Origin: an archaeon
GTDB taxonomy: Archaea; Thermoproteota; Nitrososphaeria; Nitrososphaerales; UBA183
Reading direction: 5' to 3'
DNA length: 64,000 nt
Assembly: GCA_021788415.1 (NCBI GenBank)
Contig: JAJYKR010000001.1
Span: forward strand, 124,001 to 188,000
Shown here: in pieces, positions 9,175 to 18,823 of the stretch
How positions within the stretch are numbered: position 1 is the stretch's first letter
Layout: every line of letters begins with the position of its first letter
Made by a program: the position numbers and the translations under genes
The notes under the pieces: model-generated
Seen by the model: the letters and a program-made list of their open reading frames with translations, nothing else
What the model was told of the DNA's origin: nothing
Databases searched by the model: none

Positions 9175-9468
9175 ATGGAGCTGAAGCCGACGAAGGGGCT
9201 CGTGGTCAAGGTCAACGCCCGACGCGAGGCAATCTTCGGGGACGAGTCGGTAAACGTTCAGAAGGTCAACATAGACAACGGTGCCAGGGAGGGAGTCATG
9301 ACGGGCAGAGCCCTCGTCGGGTTCTGCGAAGTCGAAATGAAGAAGCTCGACGGTCACAACCACTGGTACCCCATCGAGGACCTCGCAGGGGAGCATGGCG
9401 AGAAGATAGTGGAGGAAGAGATACCGATAGAGCTTGACGAAGGCGAGGGGTCCGAAGAAGAGTCCTAG
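9175..9468 (+). CDS. Small acidic hypothetical protein
   Basis: 97 aa, not recognised. It has a beta-rich N-terminal part with alternating hydrophobics and a strongly acidic tail ending in a Glu/Ser cluster. A CTTTAAG box about 28 nt upstream supports the ATG and a leaderless mRNA. The end overlaps the next gene by 35 nt, suggesting co-translation. Confidence 0.65.
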   Translation: MELKPTKGLVVKVNARREAIFGDESVNVQKVNIDNGAREGVMTGRALVGFCEVEMKKLDGHNHWYPIEDLAGEHGEKIVEEEIPIELDEGEGSEEES

Positions 9469-9805
9469 CGGCGTCGCCGCCTCCGAGCAGACGGAGCTGG
9501 TGTTCGTCGTCGACGTCTCCTCTTTCACCAAGAACGGTTTCATGGGCGCCACCGAATACCAGGGTGGCAGGGTGGAGTTGGAGTTCGACGACGAGGGCGA
9601 GGGTCTATTCCTCACCTCCGAGATGGCGACCCGCCTCCAGGTGGGGAAAGGCTCAAGGGTGACTCTCGCGCTCGAAGAAGGCCTGAACCAAGCGGTCGAG
9701 CTCACCGTGGCCGGGGTGGGCGGGCGGCCTAGAATATCCGACCCGAGAGTCTACTATGGCGTTGGGAGAGAGGGCGGGGCCGTCCTCCGGCTGAGGAAGA
9801 CCTGA
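9434..9805 (+). CDS. Hypothetical protein, beta-rich
   Basis: About 123 aa, not recognised. After a short basic lead comes an alternating pattern (ELVFVVDVSSFTKNGFMG, then RVELEFDDEGEGLFL), fitting a small beta barrel, and a second strand-rich half ending near the stop. The TTG at 9434 overlaps the previous gene; no better start is seen. The GC-rich third positions look coding. It probably forms a two-gene unit with the upstream acidic protein. Confidence 0.6.
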   Translation: MTKARGPKKSPSGVAASEQTELVFVVDVSSFTKNGFMGATEYQGGRVELEFDDEGEGLFLTSEMATRLQVGKGSRVTLALEEGLNQAVELTVAGVGGRPRISDPRVYYGVGREGGAVLRLRKT

Positions 9806-9807
9806 TC

Positions 9808-10572
9808 CTACTTCAGCATCGGGTCGCCGTCAGAGTCGGGGAGGTCGTACCAGCGCGTCCTTTCCCCGACCCTGGCCCGCATCTTCCATCCGATGCTCTT
9901 CGGAGCCGCCTCCATCGTGGACATGAGCTTGCGAATCCTCGAGCAGACAATGTCGCTTTCCCCTCCGGCAAGCTCAGGCGCCTTGGCCATCACCGCCTCC
10001 AGTGTCTTCCAGAACGTCGTGTAAATCCCCCAATCCTTGGAGCTGAGCTCGGCTATCTCGTCCCCTCGGATGCCCTCCGGCCCCCCCGTCACGTCGAAGT
10101 CGCGGAACGCGACCACCAAATCCTTGTATTCCTTGTCTGTCTTCTCCACCACCTGCAGTTTCGTCATCAGAAGCTGCGTGATCGGCAGGGTGTAGGTGCC
10201 AGCCAAGATGTTCTCCTTGAAGTTGAACTTGTGGCACATGACGAATTCGTCGAGGAATAGGTCTACCCTCCTCTTGTTCGCCATGTCATAGTAAATCAGC
10301 CTCTGCCCCATGTTCAGCTTGTTGAAGAGCTCCCTGGGCTTGTAACCTAGCGTTTCCATGATTTTCATTATCGCCCGAGAGTCTTCCCTCTTCCCCATGA
10401 GGTCGATGTCCTTGTTCTCCCTGGAGTAGCGCGGGTCGCTGGTGCTGGGGCAGAGCTTCTTGAAGGCGAGCCCTCCCAAGAGCCTGAGGCGGACCCCCTT
10501 GGCTTCGGCGGTCTCGATAATCTGCGCCGCCGCCTCCAGCCCGTCAGTCGGAAGCAAGACTACGCTCTCCAT
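9808..10572 (-). CDS. AbiEii-like nucleotidyltransferase-fold protein
   Basis: 254 aa with a pol-beta-type nucleotidyltransferase core: LLGGLAFKKLC (the GG motif), then ENKDIDLMG (the paired Asp) and RVDLFLDE (third acidic residue) about 50 residues on. This arrangement resembles AbiEii/MenT-like proteins, which include tRNA-modifying toxins, but also harmless nucleotide transferases. No antitoxin gene is adjacent. A CTTAAATC box about 28 nt before the ATG suggests a leaderless message. The fold is fairly sure; the role is not. Confidence 0.7.
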   Translation of the reverse strand: MESVVLLPTDGLEAAAQIIETAEAKGVRLRLLGGLAFKKLCPSTSDPRYSRENKDIDLMGKREDSRAIMKIMETLGYKPRELFNKLNMGQRLIYYDMANKRRVDLFLDEFVMCHKFNFKENILAGTYTLPITQLLMTKLQVVEKTDKEYKDLVVAFRDFDVTGGPEGIRGDEIAELSSKDWGIYTTFWKTLEAVMAKAPELAGGESDIVCSRIRKLMSTMEAAPKSIGWKMRARVGERTRWYDLPDSDGDPMLK

Positions 10573-10732
10573 GCAAGCGGCGAAGCACGCGCTTTCTGAT
10601 TTAAGATGTCTTTTACATCAACGTGTTGAACCCGAGTAGAAATGAGAAACCTGCGCAGGGGACGACGCCAGGAGTCCCCCAGAGCCGGCTTGGGCGGGTC
10701 GACCACGAAACCCGGACTCGTTCCCCTCTCAC

Positions 10733-11041
10733 TCAGTCCTTCCTCTTGCGGGCCCTTTCTAGGGTCCAGCGGGGCTTCTCCCAGAGCTCCTCGTACCCCG
10801 CGGCGTCCCTGACAAGGACCTTACCATCGTCGCAGTCCAGCAGCTCCACCGCAGGGACCTTGGCCCTGAACCTCGAATACTCGGGGTCGGTCATGACCGC
10901 TCTTCTCCCCTTCCCAATGGTGGCGTGCCAGTCTGCGCTCGTGCCGTCCAAGGAGAAGAGGACTGAAGTCGGACCCGCCTGGAAGTAGAACTTCGCATAC
11001 CTCAGCCTCCTCGGTAGCCTGTGCTCCAGGACGATTTTCAT
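10733..11041 (-). CDS. Small hypothetical protein
   Basis: 102 aa, not recognised. It begins MKIVLEHRL, is rich in Arg and aromatic residues, and has a basic C-terminal helix (WTLERARKRK). A TATA-like CTTATTG at about 11063-11070 is correctly placed for the ATG at 11041. It is divergent from the NurA-like gene and may share regulation with it. Confidence 0.55.
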   Translation of the reverse strand: MKIVLEHRLPRRLRYAKFYFQAGPTSVLFSLDGTSADWHATIGKGRRAVMTDPEYSRFRAKVPAVELLDCDDGKVLVRDAAGYEELWEKPRWTLERARKRKD

Positions 11042-11161
11042 CGGTCAGAGCGAAGCCTCTTTCCCAATAAGGGTTGCCTCATCACTTTCGTCGAGCACCC
11101 TCAGGCTCTCCCCTGCCTCATTCCAAAGTTTAAACTCCTGACAGCCCGCTCGCGGGGCGTA

Positions 11162-12985
11162 TTGTCTGAGGTCGACGCTTCGGGGGTCGAGTCGAGGACC
11201 ATCGCGGAGGTTCAGGCGTCCACTCGCTTCCTTCTGAAATCGTTCAAAGCCAAGATGGCAGCGCTCAAGGACTGTGGCCCAGAAATCATGGCGCTGCTCA
11301 GGTTCGGGGTCGACCTCAATGCCGCCGCCTCGACCGCCGAGCGCTTTTTCGGCACGGACTCGATCGGGTACCTGGCCATCGACGGCACCAACTCGGTCGA
11401 CCAGCAGCTCGATCTCATCGTGTTCTACGTGGGCGCTTTCGCCTACTCCGGGACGGTGACCTTCCGCGAAGGGGGGGTCGAGGTGGGCGCCCCGCACGCC
11501 GCGGACGACGGACTCTCTGCCTCAGCGGCGATCCCTTTGTCCGAGGAGGACGCCGCACAGGTCTTCGGCCAGAAGCGCGAGTCGGGGGTGGAGGTCGACC
11601 AGGAGCGTCTGCCGAACGCATTGATGCATGTGGCCGAGTACTACCTGGCCTACAGGGGGGTCTCAGGCGACTCCACCATGAAAATCGTCCTCCTGGACAG
11701 GACCTTGGCGGGGGACGTCGCCCACCTGGTCTGGAGCACCAGGGATTTCATAAGGGACCGGCAGTGCGTCCTCGAGGGGATCGACACGCCCTCCGGCAGG
11801 GTCACCGCGCTCGACCTCGAGCTGGCGAGGATGCTCCTCCCCAACCTGGAGCTTGCCACCCCCGCGCCGAGGAGCCAGCTGCTGAAGTTCGCCGCAGTTC
11901 TCGCGCTCTTCAGCGGCGAGTCGCTGACAGCGGCCGAACTTGTGGACCGTCTGGGCGCGGACCCCAAGTGGACCGACAGGCTGAACGACGACCTCATAGA
12001 GCTTGACAAGCGATTCGGTGGCTTCGAGCAGACATCTCCTGGCTTCAGGCTCAAGCCGGGGACCTCCGCATACTGGGAGCGAGTCCTCGGGGCCACCCTC
12101 GCGGTCGCCAAGCACGTGTTCGCCCCTGAAGAAGGGCACCCGCTCCGGGTGAAGAAGGGGGTCTCCGAGCGCTGGGTCACCGCGGACGACCTCGATTTCA
12201 TGGTCCTCGTCCTGATAAGGGCCCTAACTCGAAAGGCCTGGTCCGATGGCATCCTCCCGCTTGGCTTCATAAAAGATACCAACGCATTCGAGCTGGTCAA
12301 AGCGGTCGTCCCCATCCTGGGCCAGGCCGGGCTGATCAAGTCGGCCGGGAGGTTCCCCAACTTCAACAGCGACAAGATGCTCCTCCAGACGAACAGCGTG
12401 GTCAACGCCGCAGACATACCTACCCCATGGTACACCCCTGAAATCGACGCTGCCTTCAGGACCGTGGCCCCACTGGACGGCCATGACCTGGCGGCGGCAG
12501 GGGTCCGCGTCAACGGGGCCTTCGAGAACGTCATCTACCAGGAGAGGGTCTACCTGAAGTCCTACATCCAGCTGTGGAGCAGCGGGTCCACCCCCAGCGT
12601 GAGGAGCCACGTCTTCACCTACGACAGGCCAGTCTACCCTGGATACGACCACTGGGACGAGGTCACCCTCTTCAACAAGGACGGTCCGGCAGAGGTCAAG
12701 ATACACCCCGTGCTGCATTTCCTGAGGGGCTCAGGTCTCACCAACATGGTGATGGCCATGCTGACGGAGATGGGGAAGGAGGTCATCCCCGAGGCCCTGG
12801 GGCACAACTACCCTCTCTTCCTCGCCGACAAGAAAGCAAAGTCAATCCTCGAAGAGACCCGCCAGGCCTATCTCGGCGCGGTGGCCATAGAGATGGCGAA
12901 GTCAGACCTCGACCAGCAGGTGCTCTTCTCCCGCAGGTTCAGAGACTACCGCAGCCAAATAGAGGGACGCAGGAGGGGGGGCTAA
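11162..12985 (+). CDS. nurA: Large NurA-like nuclease with inserted winged-helix segment
   Basis: About 607-aa protein with scattered NurA motifs: LAIDGTNSVD (metal-binding Asp near residue 74), a second Asp in IVLLDRTLAG near 178, LGFIKDTN later on, and a C-terminal GHNYPLFLADKKAK like the conserved NurA end. NurA is a 5'-3' nuclease that works with HerA to resect DNA ends. Between the second and third motifs lies about 150 extra residues including LTAAELVDRLG, which looks like a winged helix; the total is much longer than the usual 300-450 aa. The TTG at 11162 is chosen because a TTTAAA box lies about 28 nt before it. It is joined to herA by a 2-bp gap. Confidence 0.72.
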   Translation: MSEVDASGVESRTIAEVQASTRFLLKSFKAKMAALKDCGPEIMALLRFGVDLNAAASTAERFFGTDSIGYLAIDGTNSVDQQLDLIVFYVGAFAYSGTVTFREGGVEVGAPHAADDGLSASAAIPLSEEDAAQVFGQKRESGVEVDQERLPNALMHVAEYYLAYRGVSGDSTMKIVLLDRTLAGDVAHLVWSTRDFIRDRQCVLEGIDTPSGRVTALDLELARMLLPNLELATPAPRSQLLKFAAVLALFSGESLTAAELVDRLGADPKWTDRLNDDLIELDKRFGGFEQTSPGFRLKPGTSAYWERVLGATLAVAKHVFAPEEGHPLRVKKGVSERWVTADDLDFMVLVLIRALTRKAWSDGILPLGFIKDTNAFELVKAVVPILGQAGLIKSAGRFPNFNSDKMLLQTNSVVNAADIPTPWYTPEIDAAFRTVAPLDGHDLAAAGVRVNGAFENVIYQERVYLKSYIQLWSSGSTPSVRSHVFTYDRPVYPGYDHWDEVTLFNKDGPAEVKIHPVLHFLRGSGLTNMVMAMLTEMGKEVIPEALGHNYPLFLADKKAKSILEETRQAYLGAVAIEMAKSDLDQQVLFSRRFRDYRSQIEGRRRGG

Positions 12986-12987
12986 CG

Positions 12988-14787
12988 ATGCAGCTCTTCG
13001 ACGACATCGACGGCGAATTCAAGGCCCGGCTCCGGGAGATAGCGACCACCACCCGCTCCACGGTCGACAACTCGACCGTCACCTTCCGCACCGCGAGGAT
13101 TGACTGCGAGTACACGCCCAAGGTGATCAAGCGCCTCGCCATGGGGCAGCTTGTCGCCATCCCCAACGTGCAGGCGCTGGGGGCGAACAGCTGCTACTCG
13201 CTCTACGAGATCGCCGACGTCTACCCCATGCACTACTCGATGCTCACCCTCGACCGATCGCAGCCAGCGGCCATCAGGACGGAGTTCATGGACCTGATCC
13301 AAAAGGAATGGGAGAAGGGCTCGAAGAGCACCTGGATAGAGATAGTCGCTGCTCCCTTGAGCTACGTGATGAAGACCGACGACCATGGGGCGGCCTTCGA
13401 GCGCATGGCCATGGCGCCCCTGACGGGCAGCCAGGTCAGGCTCCTCAGCAGGGAGGCAATAGAACAGCTCATCTGCTTCAAGCCGCCCGGAGGCGAAACA
13501 GAGGACTACTCACTGGGAAGGCTACACGGCTTCACCGACGGGTCCATCCCATTCTCGGTCAACCTGGAGCAGCTGATACACTACATGAGCGGAACGTTCG
13601 CTTTCACCGGGAGCGGCAAGTCCAACCTCACGGCGACCGTCATTCGGAAAGCCCTGAAAGCAATCCCCGACCTCAAGGTCGTGATCTTCGACGTGTCGGC
13701 CGAGTATGGCATCCACATCATAGACGTCCTGAACCAGCTTCCCAGCCGCGTCCTTTTCACCGACTCGTTCAAGGACCCCAAACATCCGGAGGGGGAATAC
13801 TTCAGGCGCCACGCCACCCCCGAGGCCCTCGCCGGGAGGGAGACCGACTTCTACGCCAAAATCTCAGAGCTTTTCGCCGCTGGGAAGGTCGAGTTTCTCC
13901 AGACCCACATCGCCGGTGAGGACGACGTCGCAAAGTTCAGCACCTACGAGGGCCTGATAGACGTCCTCTCCTCCCTGCTGGCCGACAAGTACGGCGCAAT
14001 ACAGCAAAAGATCCTCATCCCGCAGGTCATAGACACTATCAAGCAGTTCCTGAAGGACAGGAATCTGGACATCGAGACCAGGTTCGACTCGAGGACCTCG
14101 GACCTGCTCGCGAAGGTGCAGCCCCTCCTCGCGGACCTGGATAACCGGAGTTCACTGAAGAAGACCTTCGACAGCCTCGGCACGGTCGTCAAGATGACAG
14201 GTGACGAGGAGGAAGAGACGGGCTACACCTGGAACCGGATGGCGGACGAGATACTCTCCACAGACAAGGACTCGCCGAGGGTATTCGTCATCAACCTCCC
14301 CGAGGCCGAAGACGCCAGGCTCGAAACAGCCAACGTCATCAACGAGGTCTTCAGGAAGCGCAAGAGGAGCTTCACCCTATCACCAAGGGTTCTCTTCATC
14401 GTCGACGAAGCCCAGGAGTTCATACCCCAGAACACGAGGAAGGAGGACGGGACGGACCAGTCAAGCAGGGCCCTGGAGAGGCTGCTCAGGCACGGGAGGA
14501 AGTACCATCTCAACTGCTGGGTGAGCACCCAGAGGGTAGCCCACCTGAACACGAACGCCCTGCAGCAGCTCCACAGCTACTTCGTCTCCACGATGCCCAG
14601 GCCCTACGACAGGCAGCTGATCTCCGACACATTCGCCATAGACGACGCCTTCATGGAGCGGACCCTCGCCTTCCAGAACGGGGACTGGCTCCTGACCAGC
14701 TTCAAGGCTACGGCCACTCAGAACGTCCCCGTCTTCTTCCACGCGGAGAACAACGAGGAAATCCTGGACCAGTACCTGAAGAAGTGA
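12988..14787 (+). CDS. herA: HerA-like DNA translocase ATPase
   Basis: 599-aa hexameric-type P-loop ATPase. The N-terminal about 150 residues fit the HAS-barrel domain. Walker A is FTGSGKSN around K211, and Walker B is FIVDEAQEF with D473/E474. The HerA-type GRKYHLNCWVSTQR sensor region follows. The first Gly of the usual Walker A (LGxTGSGKS) is Ala here. HerA pumps DNA into NurA for end resection; relatives occur in defence and conjugation. The ATG has a strong GGAGG about 12 nt upstream inside the end of nurA. Mre11 and Rad50, common partners, are not in this window. Confidence 0.9.
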   Translation: MQLFDDIDGEFKARLREIATTTRSTVDNSTVTFRTARIDCEYTPKVIKRLAMGQLVAIPNVQALGANSCYSLYEIADVYPMHYSMLTLDRSQPAAIRTEFMDLIQKEWEKGSKSTWIEIVAAPLSYVMKTDDHGAAFERMAMAPLTGSQVRLLSREAIEQLICFKPPGGETEDYSLGRLHGFTDGSIPFSVNLEQLIHYMSGTFAFTGSGKSNLTATVIRKALKAIPDLKVVIFDVSAEYGIHIIDVLNQLPSRVLFTDSFKDPKHPEGEYFRRHATPEALAGRETDFYAKISELFAAGKVEFLQTHIAGEDDVAKFSTYEGLIDVLSSLLADKYGAIQQKILIPQVIDTIKQFLKDRNLDIETRFDSRTSDLLAKVQPLLADLDNRSSLKKTFDSLGTVVKMTGDEEEETGYTWNRMADEILSTDKDSPRVFVINLPEAEDARLETANVINEVFRKRKRSFTLSPRVLFIVDEAQEFIPQNTRKEDGTDQSSRALERLLRHGRKYHLNCWVSTQRVAHLNTNALQQLHSYFVSTMPRPYDRQLISDTFAIDDAFMERTLAFQNGDWLLTSFKATATQNVPVFFHAENNEEILDQYLKK

Positions 14788-14809
14788 AGGCCCGCCCGGC
14801 GGCCGGCTG

Positions 14810-16321
14810 TCAGTCAATGCCGGCGGCCGGCCCCGCCTTGTACTCAGCCTTCTGCTTCTTCGTCATGTAGGCCGGGACGGCTGCGAACAGGCTGATGAAT
14901 CCCATGATGAGGAAAAGACCGTGCAGAGACCCGACGAACCGCTCCAGGATCGCGCAGGGTCCGATCGTGGGGCAGATGGACGAAGCGGTGCCCGCGAATA
15001 TCTCCTGGAGCACCGTGGTGGGTACGCTGGCCGCCATCACAGCGAAGGCTAGCCCCAGGCTAAGCAGGAACCCTGCGTTCACGATGGTCGAGTTCATCCC
15101 CGAGGCTATCCCCCTCCTCGGCGCAGGGGTCGCGTTCATTATCGAGGCCACGTTCGGCGCGACGAACAAGCCGCCGCCTGCGCCGGCGAGGACCATTGGC
15201 ACTAGCAGCTCAAGGTAGTCCGACGAGGTGCCGAGCGGGAAAATCCCGAACCAGAACAGCGCCAGCGAGGTTACGAGCAGGCCTGCGGTGGCCAACCCCC
15301 TGGACCCGACCTTGTCAGAGAGGTAGCCGCTCAGGGGTCCGAACGTCACGAAAGCGACTGAGAATGGGATGAGCCAGAGCCCGGCCGTGAATGCGTCCAG
15401 GAGCAGCACCCCTTGGAAGTAGAAGACCAGGACGAGGGAAACGCCCCCCCTTGCGATGGATGCGAGCAGGTTGCTCGCCATCCCGGTGGCGAAGGCTTTG
15501 ATCCGGAACAGAGACAGGTCCATCAGGGGATACTTCACCCTCGTTTCGACGAACACGAAGCTCCCCACCATGGCGACGCCTATGGCCATAACGCCAAGGT
15601 AGAGGGGCGCCCAGCCAATCAGGGCTCCGAGCATCAGCCCCACCAGGAAGATCGTCAGGCCTCCTGAAAACAGCACGTTCCCCAAAGAATCAAGCTTCTC
15701 GCCCCGGCGCGGCTCGGAGAGCTCCTTGAGCTTGAAGTACGCCCAGACCGTCGCGAAGGTCCCGAAGGGGATGTTGATCCAGAATATCGACCTCCAGCCG
15801 AGGAACGAGCCAGCGAGAATCCCACCAAGCGCCAGTCCCAGTACCGAGCCCACGGTTCCAGCTACCTGGTTCAGCCCGAGGGCCCTACCCCTCTCGGTTG
15901 CTGGGAACGCGTCGGTGAGCAGCGCGGCGGCGTTTGAGAATATCAGCGCCCCGCCCGCCCCCTGCACGAGCCTGAACGCCACCAGGGACAGCCCGTTGGG
16001 AGCGATGCTGCAAAGGGCGGACCCTATGGTGAATAGGGCGAAACCGAGGATGTAGAGCTTCACCCTCCCGAAGATGTCTGAGAGCCTGCCGAACGTCATG
16101 AGGAGGGACGCCGTCACCAAGACGTAGCCCATTATGATCCAGACCGCCTCGAAGGGGCTCGCGTGGAGGTCGTGGGTTATCGTGGGGAGGGCTATGAGGA
16201 CTATGTTGGAGTCCAGGATGGCCATGAACGCGCCTATGGTGGTGTTGATGAGTACGACGTACTTGTACGGAATGGCCAATTTCAGCGCCTTCCATACGAG
16301 GTTCGGATAAGGTTGTCCCAT
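14810..16321 (-). CDS. MFS transporter, DHA2-type (14 TM)
   Basis: 503-aa major facilitator of the EmrB/QacA-like drug:proton antiporter group. The motifs AILDSNIVLIALPTI in helix 1 and GRLSDIFGRVKLYILG (motif A) after helix 2 are characteristic, as is the central extra helix pair of 14-TM members. The substrate is unknown. It is convergent with herA. A second 14-TM transporter lies at about 25.6-27.1 kb. No adjacent regulator shares its strand. Confidence 0.88.
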   Translation of the reverse strand: MGQPYPNLVWKALKLAIPYKYVVLINTTIGAFMAILDSNIVLIALPTITHDLHASPFEAVWIIMGYVLVTASLLMTFGRLSDIFGRVKLYILGFALFTIGSALCSIAPNGLSLVAFRLVQGAGGALIFSNAAALLTDAFPATERGRALGLNQVAGTVGSVLGLALGGILAGSFLGWRSIFWINIPFGTFATVWAYFKLKELSEPRRGEKLDSLGNVLFSGGLTIFLVGLMLGALIGWAPLYLGVMAIGVAMVGSFVFVETRVKYPLMDLSLFRIKAFATGMASNLLASIARGGVSLVLVFYFQGVLLLDAFTAGLWLIPFSVAFVTFGPLSGYLSDKVGSRGLATAGLLVTSLALFWFGIFPLGTSSDYLELLVPMVLAGAGGGLFVAPNVASIMNATPAPRRGIASGMNSTIVNAGFLLSLGLAFAVMAASVPTTVLQEIFAGTASSICPTIGPCAILERFVGSLHGLFLIMGFISLFAAVPAYMTKKQKAEYKAGPAAGID

Positions 16322-16580
16322 GCGTTGCGGGTGGTGATCGCCAAGACGACGGGCCCTGGAAGGAAGGGCCGACGGAAAACCAAGTCACACAGGGCGAGAC
16401 CACCTGGCCCGGTGCGGTTACCTCTCGTTGACCGCCGTCGTTGGCCTCCATGCGGTAGAAAATCGAAGCGGCCGAAGTGCGCTGATGCCGTCATCCGATG
16501 GAACCATATCGCCCGAGGGGGTCATGCGCCTCGGTCAAGGTACCTCAATCAGGGCTTCCGGGGGAGCAGACGGCGGCCCA

Positions 16581-17021
16581 TCACTTCCAACCGACCATGA
16601 CCCGATGCTCCACCCTCATGCACTTGTCCATCACATAGTCGACCCTCGCGTCCAAAAGGATCTTCTTCGCCTCCTCGTTCTCCAGGCCAAGCTGTCCCCA
16701 GAAGACGAAGGGTCGCCCGGTGCTCCTCTTCATCTCCGCGACCTGCTTTGCGACCTCGGGAAACTCCTCGGCTGGCCTGAACACGTCCACCACCTCCACC
16801 TTCGCGGCCAGTTCCATGGGGATGTCGGCGAGGGCACGATACGCCTTGTTTCCGTTCACCACGTCGGCGGTGGGGTTGACGGGGATGATGGTGTAGCCCT
16901 GGGCCTGAAGGTACGCCGGCACCGTGAACGCCTCCTTCTCAGGGTTCTTCGAGGCGCCTACCACGGCTATCGTCTTGTACTGTTTCATGACATCGACAGG
17001 ATTGACCGTGAACTTCTCCAT
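16581..17021 (-). CDS. CoA-binding domain protein
   Basis: 146-aa Rossmann-type protein of the YccU/CoA_binding_2 family. TIAVVGASKNPEKEAFTVPA is the nucleotide loop and GYTIIPVNPTADVVNG the second strand region. Length and layout are standard for the single-domain family, which binds CoA or a similar nucleotide. The exact role is unknown even in model organisms. About 150 bp separate it from the HxlR gene upstream. Confidence 0.88.
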   Translation of the reverse strand: MEKFTVNPVDVMKQYKTIAVVGASKNPEKEAFTVPAYLQAQGYTIIPVNPTADVVNGNKAYRALADIPMELAAKVEVVDVFRPAEEFPEVAKQVAEMKRSTGRPFVFWGQLGLENEEAKKILLDARVDYVMDKCMRVEHRVMVGWK

Positions 17022-17169
17022 GGTGAAAGCGCGCCCTCTCCAGTTAATACGGCTGTCGGGATATCCCCTTCCGTTTCCACGAAACCCGAGCCATGGATGA
17101 CATGGTGGACATCTGACGCCTCAAGCAAGACGCAGCGCAGCCGCCCCGGGCGGCCAGTCGAAACCCTTC

Positions 17170-17553
17170 TCACTTCGGGACGACGAACTCTCTGCTGTTG
17201 GGCTCCTTGCCTGCCCAGCGCTTCGACCAGGATGCAAGCTCGCAGAGTATCTTGTAGATCTCGTGCCCCTTCACCGTGAGCGAGTATTCGATTCTCGGCT
17301 TCTCCTCTGCATAGACCTTCCTCTGGACCACGCCGAACTTCTCGAGCTGCGAGAGGCGCTCGGCCAGGGAGGTGGCGCTAATCCCGACGATGTGCCGCTT
17401 GAGTTCGTTGAACCTCGTGGGTTCGATCTGCCCCAGCATGTGGATGGTCGGCAGGGTCCATGTTCTCGTGATCTCGTTCCAGGTCTGATGCACGACCGCG
17501 CACGAATCAAGCACCCTCCGGTCAAGCTGCTCCGACCTGGTAAGGCTGGCCAT
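17170..17553 (-). CDS. HxlR-family transcriptional regulator
   Basis: 127-aa winged-helix protein with the HxlR order: an N-terminal Cys, then TWTLPTIHMLGQIEPTRFNELKR, the recognition region SATSLAERLSQLEKFG and a wing. The Cys near residue 18 could be a redox sensor as in some relatives. Targets are not evident. The neighbouring HtrA gene is divergent across about 190 bp. Confidence is high for family, low for function. Confidence 0.88.
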   Translation of the reverse strand: MASLTRSEQLDRRVLDSCAVVHQTWNEITRTWTLPTIHMLGQIEPTRFNELKRHIVGISATSLAERLSQLEKFGVVQRKVYAEEKPRIEYSLTVKGHEIYKILCELASWSKRWAGKEPNSREFVVPK

Positions 17554-17741
17554 GGCTGGCCGTTGCTGGGGCTCTTGGCTTTAAAGTGTAGCTAGAGCTG
17601 GCTCTCCTCAGCGGCCCCCCCGGCTGGCGCTCGGCCAGGGAGTTTCGACGGCAGGCGGGGCCTCGCCGCGCGCGGGCAGGCTGTGAGCGACAACCTAGCA
17701 AAGGCACTCAACAATAGGGGCCAAGGGGGCGGGGGTTGACC

Positions 17742-18701
17742 ATGGCAGTATCAGGGTTCGAGAGCCAGGTGACGGGTGCGGTCGGGAAGGTAAGCGAGAG
17801 CATAGTCAGCGTCGCCAGCATGAGGCTGGAGCGAAGGCTCCGTGGCGTGGTGCCTCTAGAAGGGCAGGGGTCTGGGATCGTCCTTGACAGGCGCGGGCTC
17901 ATCGTCACGAACAACCACGTCATAGACGGGGCAAGCCAGGTCAACGTAGGCCTCGGGGACGGGCGCACCTTCACCGGGGAAGTGGTCGGGTCGGATGAGG
18001 CAACGGACGTCGCGGTCATCAGGGTCGAAGCCTCGGACCTCCCCGCCGCAGACCTTGGAGACTCCGAGGCGGTGAGGGTCGGCCAGTTCGTTCTCGCCAT
18101 AGGCAACGCACTCGCGCTCCCCGGCGGCCCCACAGTCTCCATGGGCGTGCTCAGCGCCAAGGGGAGGCCGCTCCCGGGGACCGACTTCATATTCGAAGGC
18201 CTTCTCCAGACGGACGCTGCCGTGAACCCGGGCAACAGCGGGGGTCCGCTGGCAGACTTGGACGGCAGGATCATAGGGATGACTACCATGATGATACCCT
18301 ACGCCCAGGGGATGGGCTTCGCCATCCCAATCAACACGGTCAAGAAGATTGCCCAAGAGATACTCGACAACGGCAGGGTGAGCCGGCGCTGGATCGGCAT
18401 CTCGGGGGTCGACGTGACCCCTCAGCTGGCGCGCAGGTACAATCTGCAGACCGAACGGGGATTCCTCGTGGCTGAGGTCGTGCCACGCAGTCCTGCCCAC
18501 CTCGCGGGGCTTCGAACCGGCGATGTCATAGTCGGCGCCGAAGGCGAGGCGGTGAAGCACACGAAAGACCTCCTGCTTGCGATCGCCGGATCGTCCGCGG
18601 GGAATCGCGTGAGGCTCGAGATCAACAGGGTCGGCCGGCCCGGGACGCTTGACGTGAGCCCCACGGAGGCGCCGCCCTTCCAACAGGCCATGGGGAGATA
18701 A
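17742..18701 (+). CDS. HtrA/DegP-like serine protease with PDZ domain
   Basis: 319-aa trypsin-fold protease: catalytic triad H59 (NNHVIDG), D89 (TDVAVIRV) and S166 (NPGNSGGPL), then a PDZ domain from about residue 225. HtrA proteins degrade or refold damaged proteins. No signal peptide or membrane anchor is seen, so this form is probably cytoplasmic, unlike most bacterial ones. A TTG two codons upstream is the alternative start. Confidence 0.9.
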   Translation: MAVSGFESQVTGAVGKVSESIVSVASMRLERRLRGVVPLEGQGSGIVLDRRGLIVTNNHVIDGASQVNVGLGDGRTFTGEVVGSDEATDVAVIRVEASDLPAADLGDSEAVRVGQFVLAIGNALALPGGPTVSMGVLSAKGRPLPGTDFIFEGLLQTDAAVNPGNSGGPLADLDGRIIGMTTMMIPYAQGMGFAIPINTVKKIAQEILDNGRVSRRWIGISGVDVTPQLARRYNLQTERGFLVAEVVPRSPAHLAGLRTGDVIVGAEGEAVKHTKDLLLAIAGSSAGNRVRLEINRVGRPGTLDVSPTEAPPFQQAMGR

Positions 18702-18823
18702 GGGGTTTAGGCGCGGCCAAAGGCGCCAGGGGCCGCCTAGGCAGCGAGCGCGCCAGACCAGCGTCCGCTTGCAGGGCCAACCCGCCGCCAACGGTTTATA
18801 CAGAAAGCGCTGCGAGGCCCGGC

